Source of the DNA: Corynebacterium sp. BD556
Lineage (GTDB): Bacteria > Actinomycetota > Actinomycetes > Mycobacteriales > Mycobacteriaceae
DNA: 64,000 bases
NCBI RefSeq assembly: GCF_038452275.1
Contig: NZ_CP141643.1
Location: 1,612,001-1,676,000, forward strand
Direction: 5' to 3'
Part shown: positions 18,371 to 26,267 of the stretch, one piece after another
Position numbering within the stretch: position 1 is the stretch's first letter
Layout: the number at the start of each line of letters is the position of its first letter
Notes under the pieces: generated by a model
Databases searched by the model: none
Seen by the model: only the letters and a program-made list of their open reading frames with translations
What the model was told of the DNA's origin: nothing
Made by a program: the position numbers and the translations under genes

Positions 18371-18511
18371 GGTGGTTATATCCTTTGCTTTTCGTCGACG
18401 ACGGACTTAGTTGGGTGGGGTTTCGGTAGCACTGGAACCTTATGAAGCGAGGATTTCCGACCCTCAACCTGTGTGCACCGATAACCCCCTATTTAGAAAT
18501 TGTTTGCACCA

Positions 18512-18811
18512 TCAGTGAGTTTGATCCAGGACCTGCTGCACTGCGCTGCGCACCTCGGTATTTCCATCTCTCGTTTTCAGCAAAACTTCGCGTACTTCGG
18601 TTAGTACACTGCGCAGGCCTTCCGCTCCTTCCTGCCACTTGGCCATCATTTCCTGGTACATATCTGACTCGGTTGCTTCCCACTGTGGATGCAGTCGCTT
18701 CAGCGCAGCATCAATCTCGTTTAAAGTTTCGCCGATATCACTTTGCGTGCGTAGGATGCCCGAGGCGGAAATTGTCGCGTCCGATGTTTGGAAAGAATAA
18801 ACACTCGCCAT
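18512..18811 (-). CDS. WXG100-like small helical protein (variant WEA motif)
   Basis: This 99-aa protein begins MASVYSFQTSDATISASGIL, like the 97-aa WXG100 protein (MSVYSYTRSDAEAAGSDLNS), and has PQWEATESDMYQEMMAKWQE where the WXG turn should be. The Gly of WXG is replaced by Ala, so it is a diverged paralogue. It follows 18814-19137 with a two-base gap, so the two are co-translated. It is not part of the duplicated block. Role inferred: second partner pair for the RHS effector or a chaperone set. Confidence 0.75.
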   Translation of the reverse strand: MASVYSFQTSDATISASGILRTQSDIGETLNEIDAALKRLHPQWEATESDMYQEMMAKWQEGAEGLRSVLTEVREVLLKTRDGNTEVRSAVQQVLDQTH

Positions 18812-18813
18812 AG

Positions 18814-19137
18814 TTAAACTTCCTCTCCGCGCAGTGCCGCACCCATCTGGTCGATCCCGCCGCCAAGCTCGGAATCAAATTCGCTGACTACCTGGGCGAT
18901 GGAACCCGAAACATCACCCAGTTTTTCAACGTTTTCAATTAACACCCGCCGCGATGCCTTCCAGTCAGCGAAGAAATCGCTCACCGCAGACTCGATGACA
19001 TGTCCGTGAATATCATCGACACCTTTGACTCCTTGCGCGCCTTGTTCCACGCTGTCTAGGCCATCGCTTAGCGAAGTCAGATTTGCTTGGATCGTCTCCA
19101 GATCCGCCACCGGAACCTGCCAGAAATCAGAAGCCAT
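18814..19137 (-). CDS. WXG100-like small helical protein (variant WKA motif)
   Basis: This 107-aa helical protein has FFADWKASRRVLIENVEKLG at the position of the WXG turn, and the N-terminal half is rich in Leu/Val heptads. Its start abuts the stop of the 239-aa gene (19138) with no gap. Together with 18512-18811 it forms a second WXG-like pair ahead of the canonical pair, so the operon encodes four small helical proteins for one RHS effector. Homology to WXG100 is by size, helix pattern and motif position only. Confidence 0.7.
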   Translation of the reverse strand: MASDFWQVPVADLETIQANLTSLSDGLDSVEQGAQGVKGVDDIHGHVIESAVSDFFADWKASRRVLIENVEKLGDVSGSIAQVVSEFDSELGGGIDQMGAALRGEEV

Positions 19138-19857
19138 TTATTTCACTGACCCTTCTGCGCCCATGAGGACAACAACTCCCTCTACCGATTCGACGTCTTC
19201 ACCGCTGGCAGCAGGCTCGATGACCCTCTGCCCGGCAGTGTCAGCGTACGTACGCACGCTTGATACTAATCGACGGACAACACTGGCTATCGCAGCGCCA
19301 GTTTCCTCGCTCGGGGCGCTACCGGATACTACGAGCGTCCAGTTTGTGCCCGCCACCGGCAAAAACGCCTGGTGCGTATAGGATGTGCGCCGGTCCGTCA
19401 CCGGACCCACCAATCCGGTCTTTGAGACGAAAACGTAGCTTTCGCCGCGACCAGTACGCTCCACGATCGGATTGTGCGCCTGCATCTGACGTTGTGTTGC
19501 AATCACACTCGCCGGCGACGGGGAGGAATCAACCCACCGCAGAAGAAGAGTTGCGGCAGAGGCATCTTCGCCTTCGAGCCCAGGCAGTATGAGAACCACG
19601 AGGACTCCCGCGTTTTGCGCCTGTGCGATTGTCTGTTCTAGTTGAGCTTTGACGGTCTTTTTTTGCGGGGACGATAACCGCACTCCGGGCAGGTAGTCAT
19701 CTGCCAAGCGTTCGGCGCATGTGCGCCATTTGGCGGGGTGGGTATCTACATATCGCCAATTCAATGGCAACTGCGCAGCCCATACAAAGCTCGGACGAGG
19801 TGCGTCAGGATGATATTCGATTGTCGGGGCGGCTGTGGCTCCAATTGGTGCTGTCAC
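19138..19857 (-). CDS. Unknown protein, first gene of the WXG/RHS operon (possible effector adaptor)
   Basis: This 239-aa protein lacks a signal peptide and membrane segments. I do not recognise a family with certainty. The middle and end (VSKTGLVGPVTDRRTSYTHQ, then the TNWTLVVSGSAP stretch and an AIASVVRRLVSSVRTY helix) have the strand-strand-helix rhythm of Mog1/PsbP-fold proteins such as LpqN/DcrB-type domains, but this is by eye. ATG 19857 follows GAAGGAGGAC. It is contiguous with the WXG-like pair, so it is probably a chaperone, adaptor or regulator of toxin export (inference). Confidence 0.6.
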   Translation of the reverse strand: MTAPIGATAAPTIEYHPDAPRPSFVWAAQLPLNWRYVDTHPAKWRTCAERLADDYLPGVRLSSPQKKTVKAQLEQTIAQAQNAGVLVVLILPGLEGEDASAATLLLRWVDSSPSPASVIATQRQMQAHNPIVERTGRGESYVFVSKTGLVGPVTDRRTSYTHQAFLPVAGTNWTLVVSGSAPSEETGAAIASVVRRLVSSVRTYADTAGQRVIEPAASGEDVESVEGVVVLMGAEGSVK

Positions 19858-20067
19858 ACAGTCCTCCTTCCTCGAAGGGTGCTGCGTCTCATGGGCGAGG
19901 CACTGGGGCCTAAAGATACGCAGCTAGGGTTCTCACATTTCAGGAGTCAGCCTAGCTGCTTTTCTTCTCCCTGCAGACGATAGTGGGCTTTTGTTTCATA
20001 TTCGGTGCAGTCTTTTGCCCTCGACCACACGCGACATGCACTCGCCGACGAGGCGCCGGGTGCGTCC

Positions 20068-21102
20068 TTATTTATTCAAGGAGGTTCCGATGGAGTGCAG
20101 ATCCTGGCACGCTTCGATCACGCGCTCTGACATGGACTGCTCCGCCTTTTTGAGGTATGAGCGCGGGTCGTAGGCCTTCTTGTTGCCTACCTCACCGTCA
20201 ACCTTGAGCACGCCATCGTAGTTCTCAAACATGTGTGAAGCGATGGGACGGGTAAATGCGTATTGTGTGTCGGTGTCGACGTTCATCTTGATCACGCCGT
20301 AGCGCAAAGCCTGCTCAATTTTGTCCTTCTCGGAGCCGGAGCCGCCGTGGAAGACGAAGTCGAAAGGTTGATCGCCCTCGTTGAGGCCAAGCTTGGCGAC
20401 GGCCACCTTCTGGCCCTGGTCTAGCACTTCCGGGCGCAGCTTCACATTGCCTGGCTTATATACCCCGTGGACGTTGCCGAAGGTCGCAGCAAGCAGGTAG
20501 CGGCCGTTTTCGCCGGTGCCTAGCGCGTCGATGGTCTTGGCGAAATCCTCCTCGGTGGTGTAAAGGTTCGCGCCGGCTTTCGCCTCGACTCCGTCCTCCT
20601 CGCCACCGACGACACCTATCTCAACTTCGAGGATAATGTTGGCCTGGCGGGCCTTTTCCAGCAGTTCCTGGCCAATCTCCAGATTTTCGTCGATTGGGAT
20701 GGCCGAACCGTCCCACATGTGAGATTGGAACAAGGGGTTTTCACCGCGGTTCACGCGCTCCTGCGAGATCGCAATGAGCGGGCGGACATAATCGTCGAGC
20801 ACTTCCTTCTGGCAGTGATCAGTGTGCAAAGCGATGTTGACATCGTAGTGCCGGGCTACCTCGTGCGCGAACGCCGCCAGGGCGGTGGCGCCAGCCACCT
20901 TGTTTTTCAGTGCCAAACCGGAGCCGAACTCCGCGCCACCGATGGAGAATTGGATGATACCGTCCGACTCAGCTTCAGCGAAGCCTTTAATAGCAGCGTT
21001 AATGGTTTCCGACGACGTGCAGTTGATCGCCGGGAACGCGAAACCTTCCTGCTTCGCGCGGTCGAACATCGCGTTGTAAACCTCAGGGGTGGCAATAGGC
21101 AT
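20068..21102 (-). CDS. fba: Class II fructose-bisphosphate aldolase
   Basis: This enzyme cleaves fructose 1,6-bisphosphate to DHAP and glyceraldehyde 3-phosphate in glycolysis and gluconeogenesis; it is cytosolic and zinc-dependent. The 344-aa product starts MPIATPEVYNAMFDRAKQEG at the ATG at 21102 (ribosome site TTGGAGG), the usual length for corynebacterial enzymes. An earlier in-frame start would add an unrelated 119 residues. Zn-site and class II signatures are visible: NIALHTDHCQKEVLDDYV, ILEVEIGVVGGEEDGVEAKA, FVFHGGSGSEKDKI and INVDTDTQYAF-like MNVDTDTQYAFTRP. It marks the border between the toxin island and core genome. Confidence 0.96.
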   Translation of the reverse strand: MPIATPEVYNAMFDRAKQEGFAFPAINCTSSETINAAIKGFAEAESDGIIQFSIGGAEFGSGLALKNKVAGATALAAFAHEVARHYDVNIALHTDHCQKEVLDDYVRPLIAISQERVNRGENPLFQSHMWDGSAIPIDENLEIGQELLEKARQANIILEVEIGVVGGEEDGVEAKAGANLYTTEEDFAKTIDALGTGENGRYLLAATFGNVHGVYKPGNVKLRPEVLDQGQKVAVAKLGLNEGDQPFDFVFHGGSGSEKDKIEQALRYGVIKMNVDTDTQYAFTRPIASHMFENYDGVLKVDGEVGNKKAYDPRSYLKKAEQSMSERVIEACQDLHSIGTSLNK

Positions 21103-21154
21103 GCTGGAAAACCTCCAAGTGAGAAAGTTACGTACTCTCCCCAGTATGCCTTCT

Positions 21155-22354
21155 TTACTCGGCTGCTGCAGCAGCCACCTTCGCCGCTGCTTCCAGCAGC
21201 TTCCAGCCCGATAGCTGCACCGACAAGTCACGTTCATTGATACGGACAAGCCCCACGGCCTCGCCAAGAGTTGAGGGGCCAAGCGAGTAATTATGGGGCA
21301 GGCGCGCGTCTTTCGTCCAATCACTGGGAAAGATCGGCAACCCGTCGACCTCCAGGCGGTGCTCCCACATGGATTCCGCGGAGGCAATAACAAGCCGCGC
21401 TGCCAGCTTTTTCGTGGCGATGTTCTCCCGACTGTCTTCCGGCAGTCGCACTGCCACATCCGCTAGGTAACGCACGAGGATGCCCTGGAAAAGGCCTCCG
21501 TCGCCGTCGTGGGTTTCTTCAGGCAAGCACACGATCACCCCCCGCGGGGTGGCCAGATGTCGAGCAATGGCGCGCACCAGGGAGCGGATGTGGGTGATGT
21601 AGAACACGGAGGCGTCGGCGCGCTCGGAGTGGTCGAAGGAGTCGATGGGCTCGTCTTTGGCCAGGCCGACGTCTTGCCGCAGCGCCAGCGCAATCTCCAG
21701 GCTAGCGCCAAGTACGGTGCCCTGGTTGTAGGTATAGATCTTGTCCACAACTTCTGGACCGTCCATCCGCATCCGAATACCGTCTTGGATTAGCCCGTTA
21801 TCCGCCATCAAGTTGTCAAAAATCCAGTCGACGATCTCGCGAGATTTATCCAACCTCCCTGTGCGCGCGAACAGGATCGCGGCGGGACCATTCGATGGCA
21901 CGTTAAAGAAGGTTTCGTTGCGCCGCCACGGCAACACCCCGGTGGAGTTGTCAATACCGGAGAGGATGTCGAACTCCAAAGCAGTAAGCTGCTTGGTGCG
22001 AGAAAACCCGTCCAACTTCAACGCTCGATTCCAAGCCAAGGCGAGCCACGACTTATCGTCGTAGTAACGGTTCGCTGTCAGCTTGCGGCGACTCCGCACA
22101 TAAATGCCGCGCAAGGTCTGCTGGATGCGGCGACGACGCAGTTTAGTGGAACGTCGATAAGCAGCATCAATTAAGCAGTCCAAATAGTGTGCTTGCCACC
22201 AGTAGTGCCAGTGCAGGAAAGTGGTTTCGCGCCAGCTCGGCGGCCACGCCACGGCAGCAAGATTGGTGCGGGGCATACCTAAAAGCCGCATCGCATGACG
22301 CTCCTGGATAGCAGCTTCAGCCAGGTCGGCACGGTGTGACCATGTTTCCGACAC
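21155..22354 (-). CDS. Glycosyl hydrolase family 76-like protein
   Basis: This 399-aa protein has the alpha-toroid helical pattern and motifs of GH76 (alpha-1,6-mannanase-like) proteins: WHYWWQAHYLDCLIDAAYRR, KSWLALAWNRALKLDGF, YTYNQGTVLGASLEIAL and the acidic pair region around LEFDILSGIDNSTGVLPWRR. No signal peptide is visible, so it appears cytoplasmic. In corynebacteria, GH76-like proteins are associated with mannan-type envelope glycans, but the substrate here is not known. The start is GTG at 22354 after AAGAGGGAG. It lies between the SpoU methyltransferase gene and fba on the same strand. Confidence 0.8.
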   Translation of the reverse strand: MSETWSHRADLAEAAIQERHAMRLLGMPRTNLAAVAWPPSWRETTFLHWHYWWQAHYLDCLIDAAYRRSTKLRRRRIQQTLRGIYVRSRRKLTANRYYDDKSWLALAWNRALKLDGFSRTKQLTALEFDILSGIDNSTGVLPWRRNETFFNVPSNGPAAILFARTGRLDKSREIVDWIFDNLMADNGLIQDGIRMRMDGPEVVDKIYTYNQGTVLGASLEIALALRQDVGLAKDEPIDSFDHSERADASVFYITHIRSLVRAIARHLATPRGVIVCLPEETHDGDGGLFQGILVRYLADVAVRLPEDSRENIATKKLAARLVIASAESMWEHRLEVDGLPIFPSDWTKDARLPHNYSLGPSTLGEAVGLVRINERDLSVQLSGWKLLEAAAKVAAAAAE

Positions 22355-22398
22355 GCAACGCTCCCTCTTGTATCACTAATCTGCTACCTATATTGCCA

Positions 22399-23058
22399 TC
22401 ACTGCCAGGATCGTTTCAGGTCCGCATGCTGGCGAATCCACGCATGCATGGCAATGCCCGCCGCCACACCCGCATTGATCGAACGCGTCGACCCAAATTG
22501 GGCAATCGCACAGGTCATGTCCGCAGCCTGCTGAGTCTCCGGAGTAATGCCAGGTCCTTCCTGTCCGAAAACCAGCACGCAGCGGCGCGGCAACTGGGCA
22601 GTCTCCAACGGCACCGAACCCGGCGTGTTGTCAATGCCCACCACAGCCAAGCCCTCCTGCCGCGCCCACACCACAAGATCTGCCACCGTGTCATGATGAT
22701 GCACATGCTGGTAGCGGTCAGTGACCATGGCGCCGCGCCGGTTCCAGCGACGTCGGCCCACAATATGCACCGCTTCGGCGAGAAAAGCGTTAGCGGTGCG
22801 CACCACGGTGCCGATATTCATGTCGTTTTCAAAATTCTCAATGGCCACATGGAACGGGTGGCGGCGCCGGTCCAAGTCAGCATTGATTGCTTCAAGGGAC
22901 CAGAAACGGTAGGCATCGACAACGTTGCGGCGATCGCCCTGTTCCAAAAGCGCAGGGTCGTAGCGCGGATCATCCGGCCATGAACCCTCCCACGGACCGA
23001 CGCCGTGACGTCCCTCAGCCCACTCGGTGGGGCCCCTATCTGGCTTAGGCGAGTCCAA
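22399..23058 (-). CDS. SpoU/TrmH-family RNA methyltransferase
   Basis: This predicted SAM-dependent 2'-O-ribose methyltransferase acts on tRNA or rRNA. SpoU motifs are visible: motif 1 NFENDMNIGTVVRTANAF, motif 2 VLVFGQEGPGI and motif 3 STRSINAGVAAGIAMHAW, forming the trefoil-knot SAM site. The substrate nucleotide cannot be read from sequence. The frame is open to 23106, but a start at TTG 23058 (DSPKPDRGPTEWAEGRHGVG) overlapping the pyrE stop is more likely; the ATG at 23106 would overlap pyrE by 62 bp. Overlap suggests translational coupling to pyrE. Confidence 0.85.
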   Translation of the reverse strand: MDSPKPDRGPTEWAEGRHGVGPWEGSWPDDPRYDPALLEQGDRRNVVDAYRFWSLEAINADLDRRRHPFHVAIENFENDMNIGTVVRTANAFLAEAVHIVGRRRWNRRGAMVTDRYQHVHHHDTVADLVVWARQEGLAVVGIDNTPGSVPLETAQLPRRCVLVFGQEGPGITPETQQAADMTCAIAQFGSTRSINAGVAAGIAMHAWIRQHADLKRSWQ

Positions 23059-23599
23059 GATCCCCAAGCCCAAGCAAATAGCGGTACTCCACGCCCTCTT
23101 TCTCAATCACATCGCCCGCACCAGTGGCGCGATCGACCACCGTAGCCACCGCCACAACTTCCGCACCTTCCTGACGGCACGCCTCCACCGCCGTCAACGG
23201 TGAATTGCCCGTGGTGGTTGTATCCTCCACGACGAGCACGCGGCGGCCCTGGATACTCGGCCCCTCGATACGGCGCTGCATGCCGTGCTTCTTCGCCTCC
23301 TTGCGCACCACGAAAGCGTCAATGGGCCGGCCTGCGGCGTGCATGATGGAAGTCGCCACCGGGTCCGCGCCCAGCGTCAACCCGCCAACCGCGTCGAAAT
23401 CCAAATCTGCCGTTAACTCGCGCAACAACGCACCGATGAGCGGGGCAGCCTCGTTGTGCAACGTAGCACGGCGCAAGTCCACGTAGTAGTCGGCCTTTCG
23501 GCCGGAAGACAACGTCACCTCGCCGTGCACGACGGCCAATTGCTTGACCAACCCCGCCAGCTTCGACAACGCGGCGGCATCGACTTCGGTGCGGCTCAT
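23045..23599 (-). CDS. pyrE: Orotate phosphoribosyltransferase
   Basis: This enzyme converts orotate and PRPP to OMP in de novo pyrimidine synthesis. The 184-aa product has the PRPP-binding motif RRVLVVEDTTTTGNSPL, the catalytic-loop stretch VVRKEAKKHGMQRRIEG, and VTLSSGRKADYYVDLRRATL at the N-terminus. ATG at 23599 follows GAAGGAG. Single-gene context apart from the downstream, overlapping SpoU gene. Confidence 0.96.
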   Translation of the reverse strand: MSRTEVDAAALSKLAGLVKQLAVVHGEVTLSSGRKADYYVDLRRATLHNEAAPLIGALLRELTADLDFDAVGGLTLGADPVATSIMHAAGRPIDAFVVRKEAKKHGMQRRIEGPSIQGRRVLVVEDTTTTGNSPLTAVEACRQEGAEVVAVATVVDRATGAGDVIEKEGVEYRYLLGLGDLGLA

Positions 23600-23716
23600 G
23601 GATGACTCCTTCGGAGATTAAGCGTGTTGTGTCGCCTCTAAACTGTAGTCTCACCGCGCGCGGACAGTGGTGAAGGTTCCGCGCGATCCGTGGTTATCGG
23701 GCGATCGCAGGCTGTT

Positions 23717-24862
23717 TCAGTCCCCGAAGATCGATGGGGGATGCTGCTCGCGGCGCACCCGCGTCAGATCGCCCGCACCATCTGAGTCAGTCTCGGGGCC
23801 CTGTGCACCATCCGCGATCGCCTCAACTTCGTCTCCGCCGACGGCACGGTAATCCATCTCCCCGCGCCGCGCCCCAGTAGAGCGGGTGGGCATCTCAAGC
23901 GGTTCCTCTGGGCGTTGCACCTTCGGTGCGGCGCTGTCCAGCGTTTCAATTTCCCCCGGCACGTCGATCTGTTCGCCCATTTCCCGTCCGGGATAGTCCA
24001 CCTCCAGGACCGTGAAGGTGCGCGGGGGCAGGACGCGGGCCGCGTCGGCAAGCAAAGCAAGTGGGGCTAGCATCGAGTCCCACTCGTCGGGGCTGGCGCC
24101 ACGGTCAGTCTCCGCAAGAACCCACTCGGACTCGAACCACACTGCGCTCACCGTGGCCGGTAGCTGCTCCAGCGCGGTGCGCACACGCACGTCGAGGAAA
24201 CGCTTTGCCGGATTTGCCTCGGTGGCGTGGACGCTAAAGCCGCTAAATTGGCCGACCTCCACCAAATCGTTCGAGGATGCTGGCAGGAAACCGTTACGGC
24301 GCAAATCAACAACCACGTCGCTGATTTCACCCGTGCGCATCGCCATCACAGTCACCCCACCCAAATCCGCGACGAAGGTTTCGTGGCCATACATCGACCC
24401 GGAAGCCACATCCCTAGCCGCCGCGCCTGTCGACGCCGCACCGCGTTCCCACTCCCCCAGCAAAAACTCGTCCTGCTTGGCAAAAGAAAAGTCGTGGCGC
24501 TGCGCCCACGCGCGGCGCTCCCGGCGCGAAGAACCCGGCAACTGCAGGCCGGAGCGACGGTGCGGGCGAAGCGTGGCCTCGAGCTCTGGGGCGGGTTCTT
24601 CCGCGTTGGGCTCTGGGGCCACATCCTCGGCTTCAGGTTCCGGCTCACGCTCCTTTTCGGGCTTCACCTCCGGCTCGCCAGTCACGCTAGCCATGTTCAA
24701 CGCGCCGGGCTCTTCTCCTTGCATCCGGTTATCCGCATCACTGTCTGTGCCCAGGTCTTCGCACCGCTGCGACTTTTCGCTCTTTTCGCGCACGTCGGAG
24801 ACAAGCAGCAGGAGAGCCGCTACGAGGGCGACAACGCCGAGGGTAATGAGTATGTAGGCCAT
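23717..24862 (-). CDS. Membrane-anchored acidic protein of unknown function
   Basis: This 381-aa protein has a single N-terminal transmembrane segment (MAYILITLGVVALVAALLLL), then a Glu/Pro-rich linker (EPEVKPEKEREPEPEAEDVA), then a folded domain with SSRRERRAWAQRHDFSFAKQ and an acidic tail. The topology suggests an N-terminal anchor with the soluble part in the cytoplasm or outside; the sequence does not decide. I do not recognise the family. It may be co-transcribed with the sulfurtransferase gene (30-bp gap). Confidence 0.75.
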   Translation of the reverse strand: MAYILITLGVVALVAALLLLVSDVREKSEKSQRCEDLGTDSDADNRMQGEEPGALNMASVTGEPEVKPEKEREPEPEAEDVAPEPNAEEPAPELEATLRPHRRSGLQLPGSSRRERRAWAQRHDFSFAKQDEFLLGEWERGAASTGAAARDVASGSMYGHETFVADLGGVTVMAMRTGEISDVVVDLRRNGFLPASSNDLVEVGQFSGFSVHATEANPAKRFLDVRVRTALEQLPATVSAVWFESEWVLAETDRGASPDEWDSMLAPLALLADAARVLPPRTFTVLEVDYPGREMGEQIDVPGEIETLDSAAPKVQRPEEPLEMPTRSTGARRGEMDYRAVGGDEVEAIADGAQGPETDSDGAGDLTRVRREQHPPSIFGD

Positions 24863-24892
24863 CGCGGTTTACTGTAGCTGCAGCGCCGGGCG

Positions 24893-25741
24893 CTACAGGT
24901 CACTGGCCACCGGGTTTGAACGGTCAGCGCTCCACTGCGACCAACCGCCGACGAAATGGCAGGGCACCGGCAAACCGACATGTTCCATGGCGGCGAGCAG
25001 GAGTGCGGAGTGGTTGCCTGAGCCCGAGTAGATGACGGCGCGAGCAGGATCGGTGTTTTGGGTAACGCCAATGTCGAAGAAGCGGTCGCGCACGAAATCG
25101 GTGCTTTTAATCTTGTAGGTGGACCTCTCGAACAGGCCTGTAACCGGCAGGTTTACCGCACCGGGGATGTGGCCGGCTTTGAGGTCGAATAGCTCACGGC
25201 GTCCGCTGTAACGGCTGGTGCCGCGGGCGTCGATAAGCAAGCCTGCGAAGCTTTTCACCTCGTCGATTGTTTTCGTCGGCATCGAGTGCGGCTGCGGCTC
25301 GACCCGTGAGGAAACAGTGATGTTGCCGGGTCCAGCGACCGTATCGAAGCCTGCCGCCTCCCACGCATGGAAGCCACCGTTGACAATGTAGACGTCGTCG
25401 ATGCCCAACCACCGCAGCAACCACCATGCGCGCGCCGCGTACAGCCCATTACCCGAATCATAAATGTAGGTTGGTGTTGCCTTGTGCAAACCCCAGCTTC
25501 GGGCAGCTTTTGTGAGAGTGCTTATCGACGGCATCGGGTTGCGCCCCACTTGACGTCCCGGCAGCCCCGCCAACGCATGCGAAGGATCGCAGAATTGCGC
25601 GGTCGGGATGTGCTCAGACTGAAACTTCGACCACGCCTTCGTTTCCTCGGCCTCCCACAAAACGGCGATAACCGATTGGTTCGGCCCGGAAGCGATGCGT
25701 TCGTGCAGTTCTTCGACGGATACAAAGACGCTCATGCGCAC
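24893..25741 (-). CDS. Rhodanese-family (two-domain) sulfurtransferase-like protein with Ser in place of catalytic Cys
   Basis: This 282-aa protein has two tandem rhodanese domains, as in thiosulfate/3-mercaptopyruvate sulfurtransferases. The N-terminal domain has CDPSHALAGLPGRQ and IYDSGNGLYAARAWWLLRWL. The C-terminal domain has LIDARGTSRYSGRRELFD, GHIPGAVNLP and the active-site loop. That loop reads VIYSGSGNHSALLLAAMEH, where functional enzymes have Cys-Gly-Ser-Gly. The persulfide-carrying Cys is therefore Ser, and sulfur transfer by the normal mechanism looks impossible. Start ATG 25741, or ATG 25735 two codons on. Confidence 0.88.
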   Translation of the reverse strand: MRMSVFVSVEELHERIASGPNQSVIAVLWEAEETKAWSKFQSEHIPTAQFCDPSHALAGLPGRQVGRNPMPSISTLTKAARSWGLHKATPTYIYDSGNGLYAARAWWLLRWLGIDDVYIVNGGFHAWEAAGFDTVAGPGNITVSSRVEPQPHSMPTKTIDEVKSFAGLLIDARGTSRYSGRRELFDLKAGHIPGAVNLPVTGLFERSTYKIKSTDFVRDRFFDIGVTQNTDPARAVIYSGSGNHSALLLAAMEHVGLPVPCHFVGGWSQWSADRSNPVASDL

Positions 25742-25784
25742 CAGTCTAAAGTCTTACCCGTTCAGGCGCGCCCCGGCGAAGCGG

Positions 25785-26198
25785 CTAGGCGGTGTAACCG
25801 GGGGCAAGCTGGATGACTCCTTCGTCTTCCAAGCCGTCCAACCACTGCGTGATGCCCTCGCGCGGGCAGTCCGCCCCAATGCTGGCGGCGAGCATGCCGC
25901 CCGGGCCCATCTCCACGCGGCAACCGAAGGCCAGCAAAGTCTCCGCGATGTCTTGCGGCTGCTCCTCATTCGGCAGGATCCGCACTGTCGACGCACCTCC
26001 CCTAAGCAGGACGCGGTCGACGTGGTACTGACGGTTGAGCACCACGCACTCGACAATGTCGCCCAGCGCCAGCGTCGTGTCGACGAAAGGGACGCTGGCA
26101 ACCACAAACTTGTTTCCTCCCAACTGGTGAGCTGCAAGCTGCTCGTTTTCGATGCCAGGTACGGCCACACGAGTAATGATCGTCGTTGTCGGCTGCAT
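25785..26198 (-). CDS. Small conserved-looking protein, DUF4265-like
   Basis: This 137-aa soluble protein has LALGDIVECVVLNRQYHVDR followed by VLLRGGASTVRIL, which resembles the core of DUF4265 proteins (short cytoplasmic proteins of unknown function). No catalytic residues can be inferred. ATG 26198. It lies between clpB and the rhodanese-like gene on the same strand; gaps of 69 and 43 bp leave operon membership open. Confidence 0.65.
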   Translation of the reverse strand: MQPTTTIITRVAVPGIENEQLAAHQLGGNKFVVASVPFVDTTLALGDIVECVVLNRQYHVDRVLLRGGASTVRILPNEEQPQDIAETLLAFGCRVEMGPGGMLAASIGADCPREGITQWLDGLEDEGVIQLAPGYTA

Positions 26199-26267
26199 GC
26201 CACGTACCTTAGTCCGTGGATCATCTTCAAGGGAAGAAAATGACCCACGACACCTCCCGGCTTTGCC

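Larger units (their letters stand above)
12756..18395 (-). repeat. Direct repeat copy 2 of the WXG100-RHS cassette
   Basis: This is the partner of 1496-8480; 5640 bp with the one extra C. It is the copy that still has its native upstream genes (18512-19857) and the immunity gene downstream, so it is probably the parental locus. The repeats are separated by about 4.3 kb of mostly IS DNA. Confidence 0.9.

Noticed and set aside
1496..18395. Assembly collapse or mis-join as sole cause of the repeats
   Set aside because: Not fully excluded, but the copies differ by several substitutions and have distinct, biologically sensible IS junctions (including a perfect 8-bp duplication in the spacer), which favours a real duplication.
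1..19857. Prophage or integrative element
   Set aside because: No integrase other than IS transposases, no tRNA attachment site, no structural phage genes; the region is a toxin locus with IS elements.
21102..21459. Longer N-terminus of aldolase (463 codons)
   Set aside because: The added 119 residues overlap the GH76 gene in another frame and are not aldolase-like; the ATG at 21102 has a good ribosome site.
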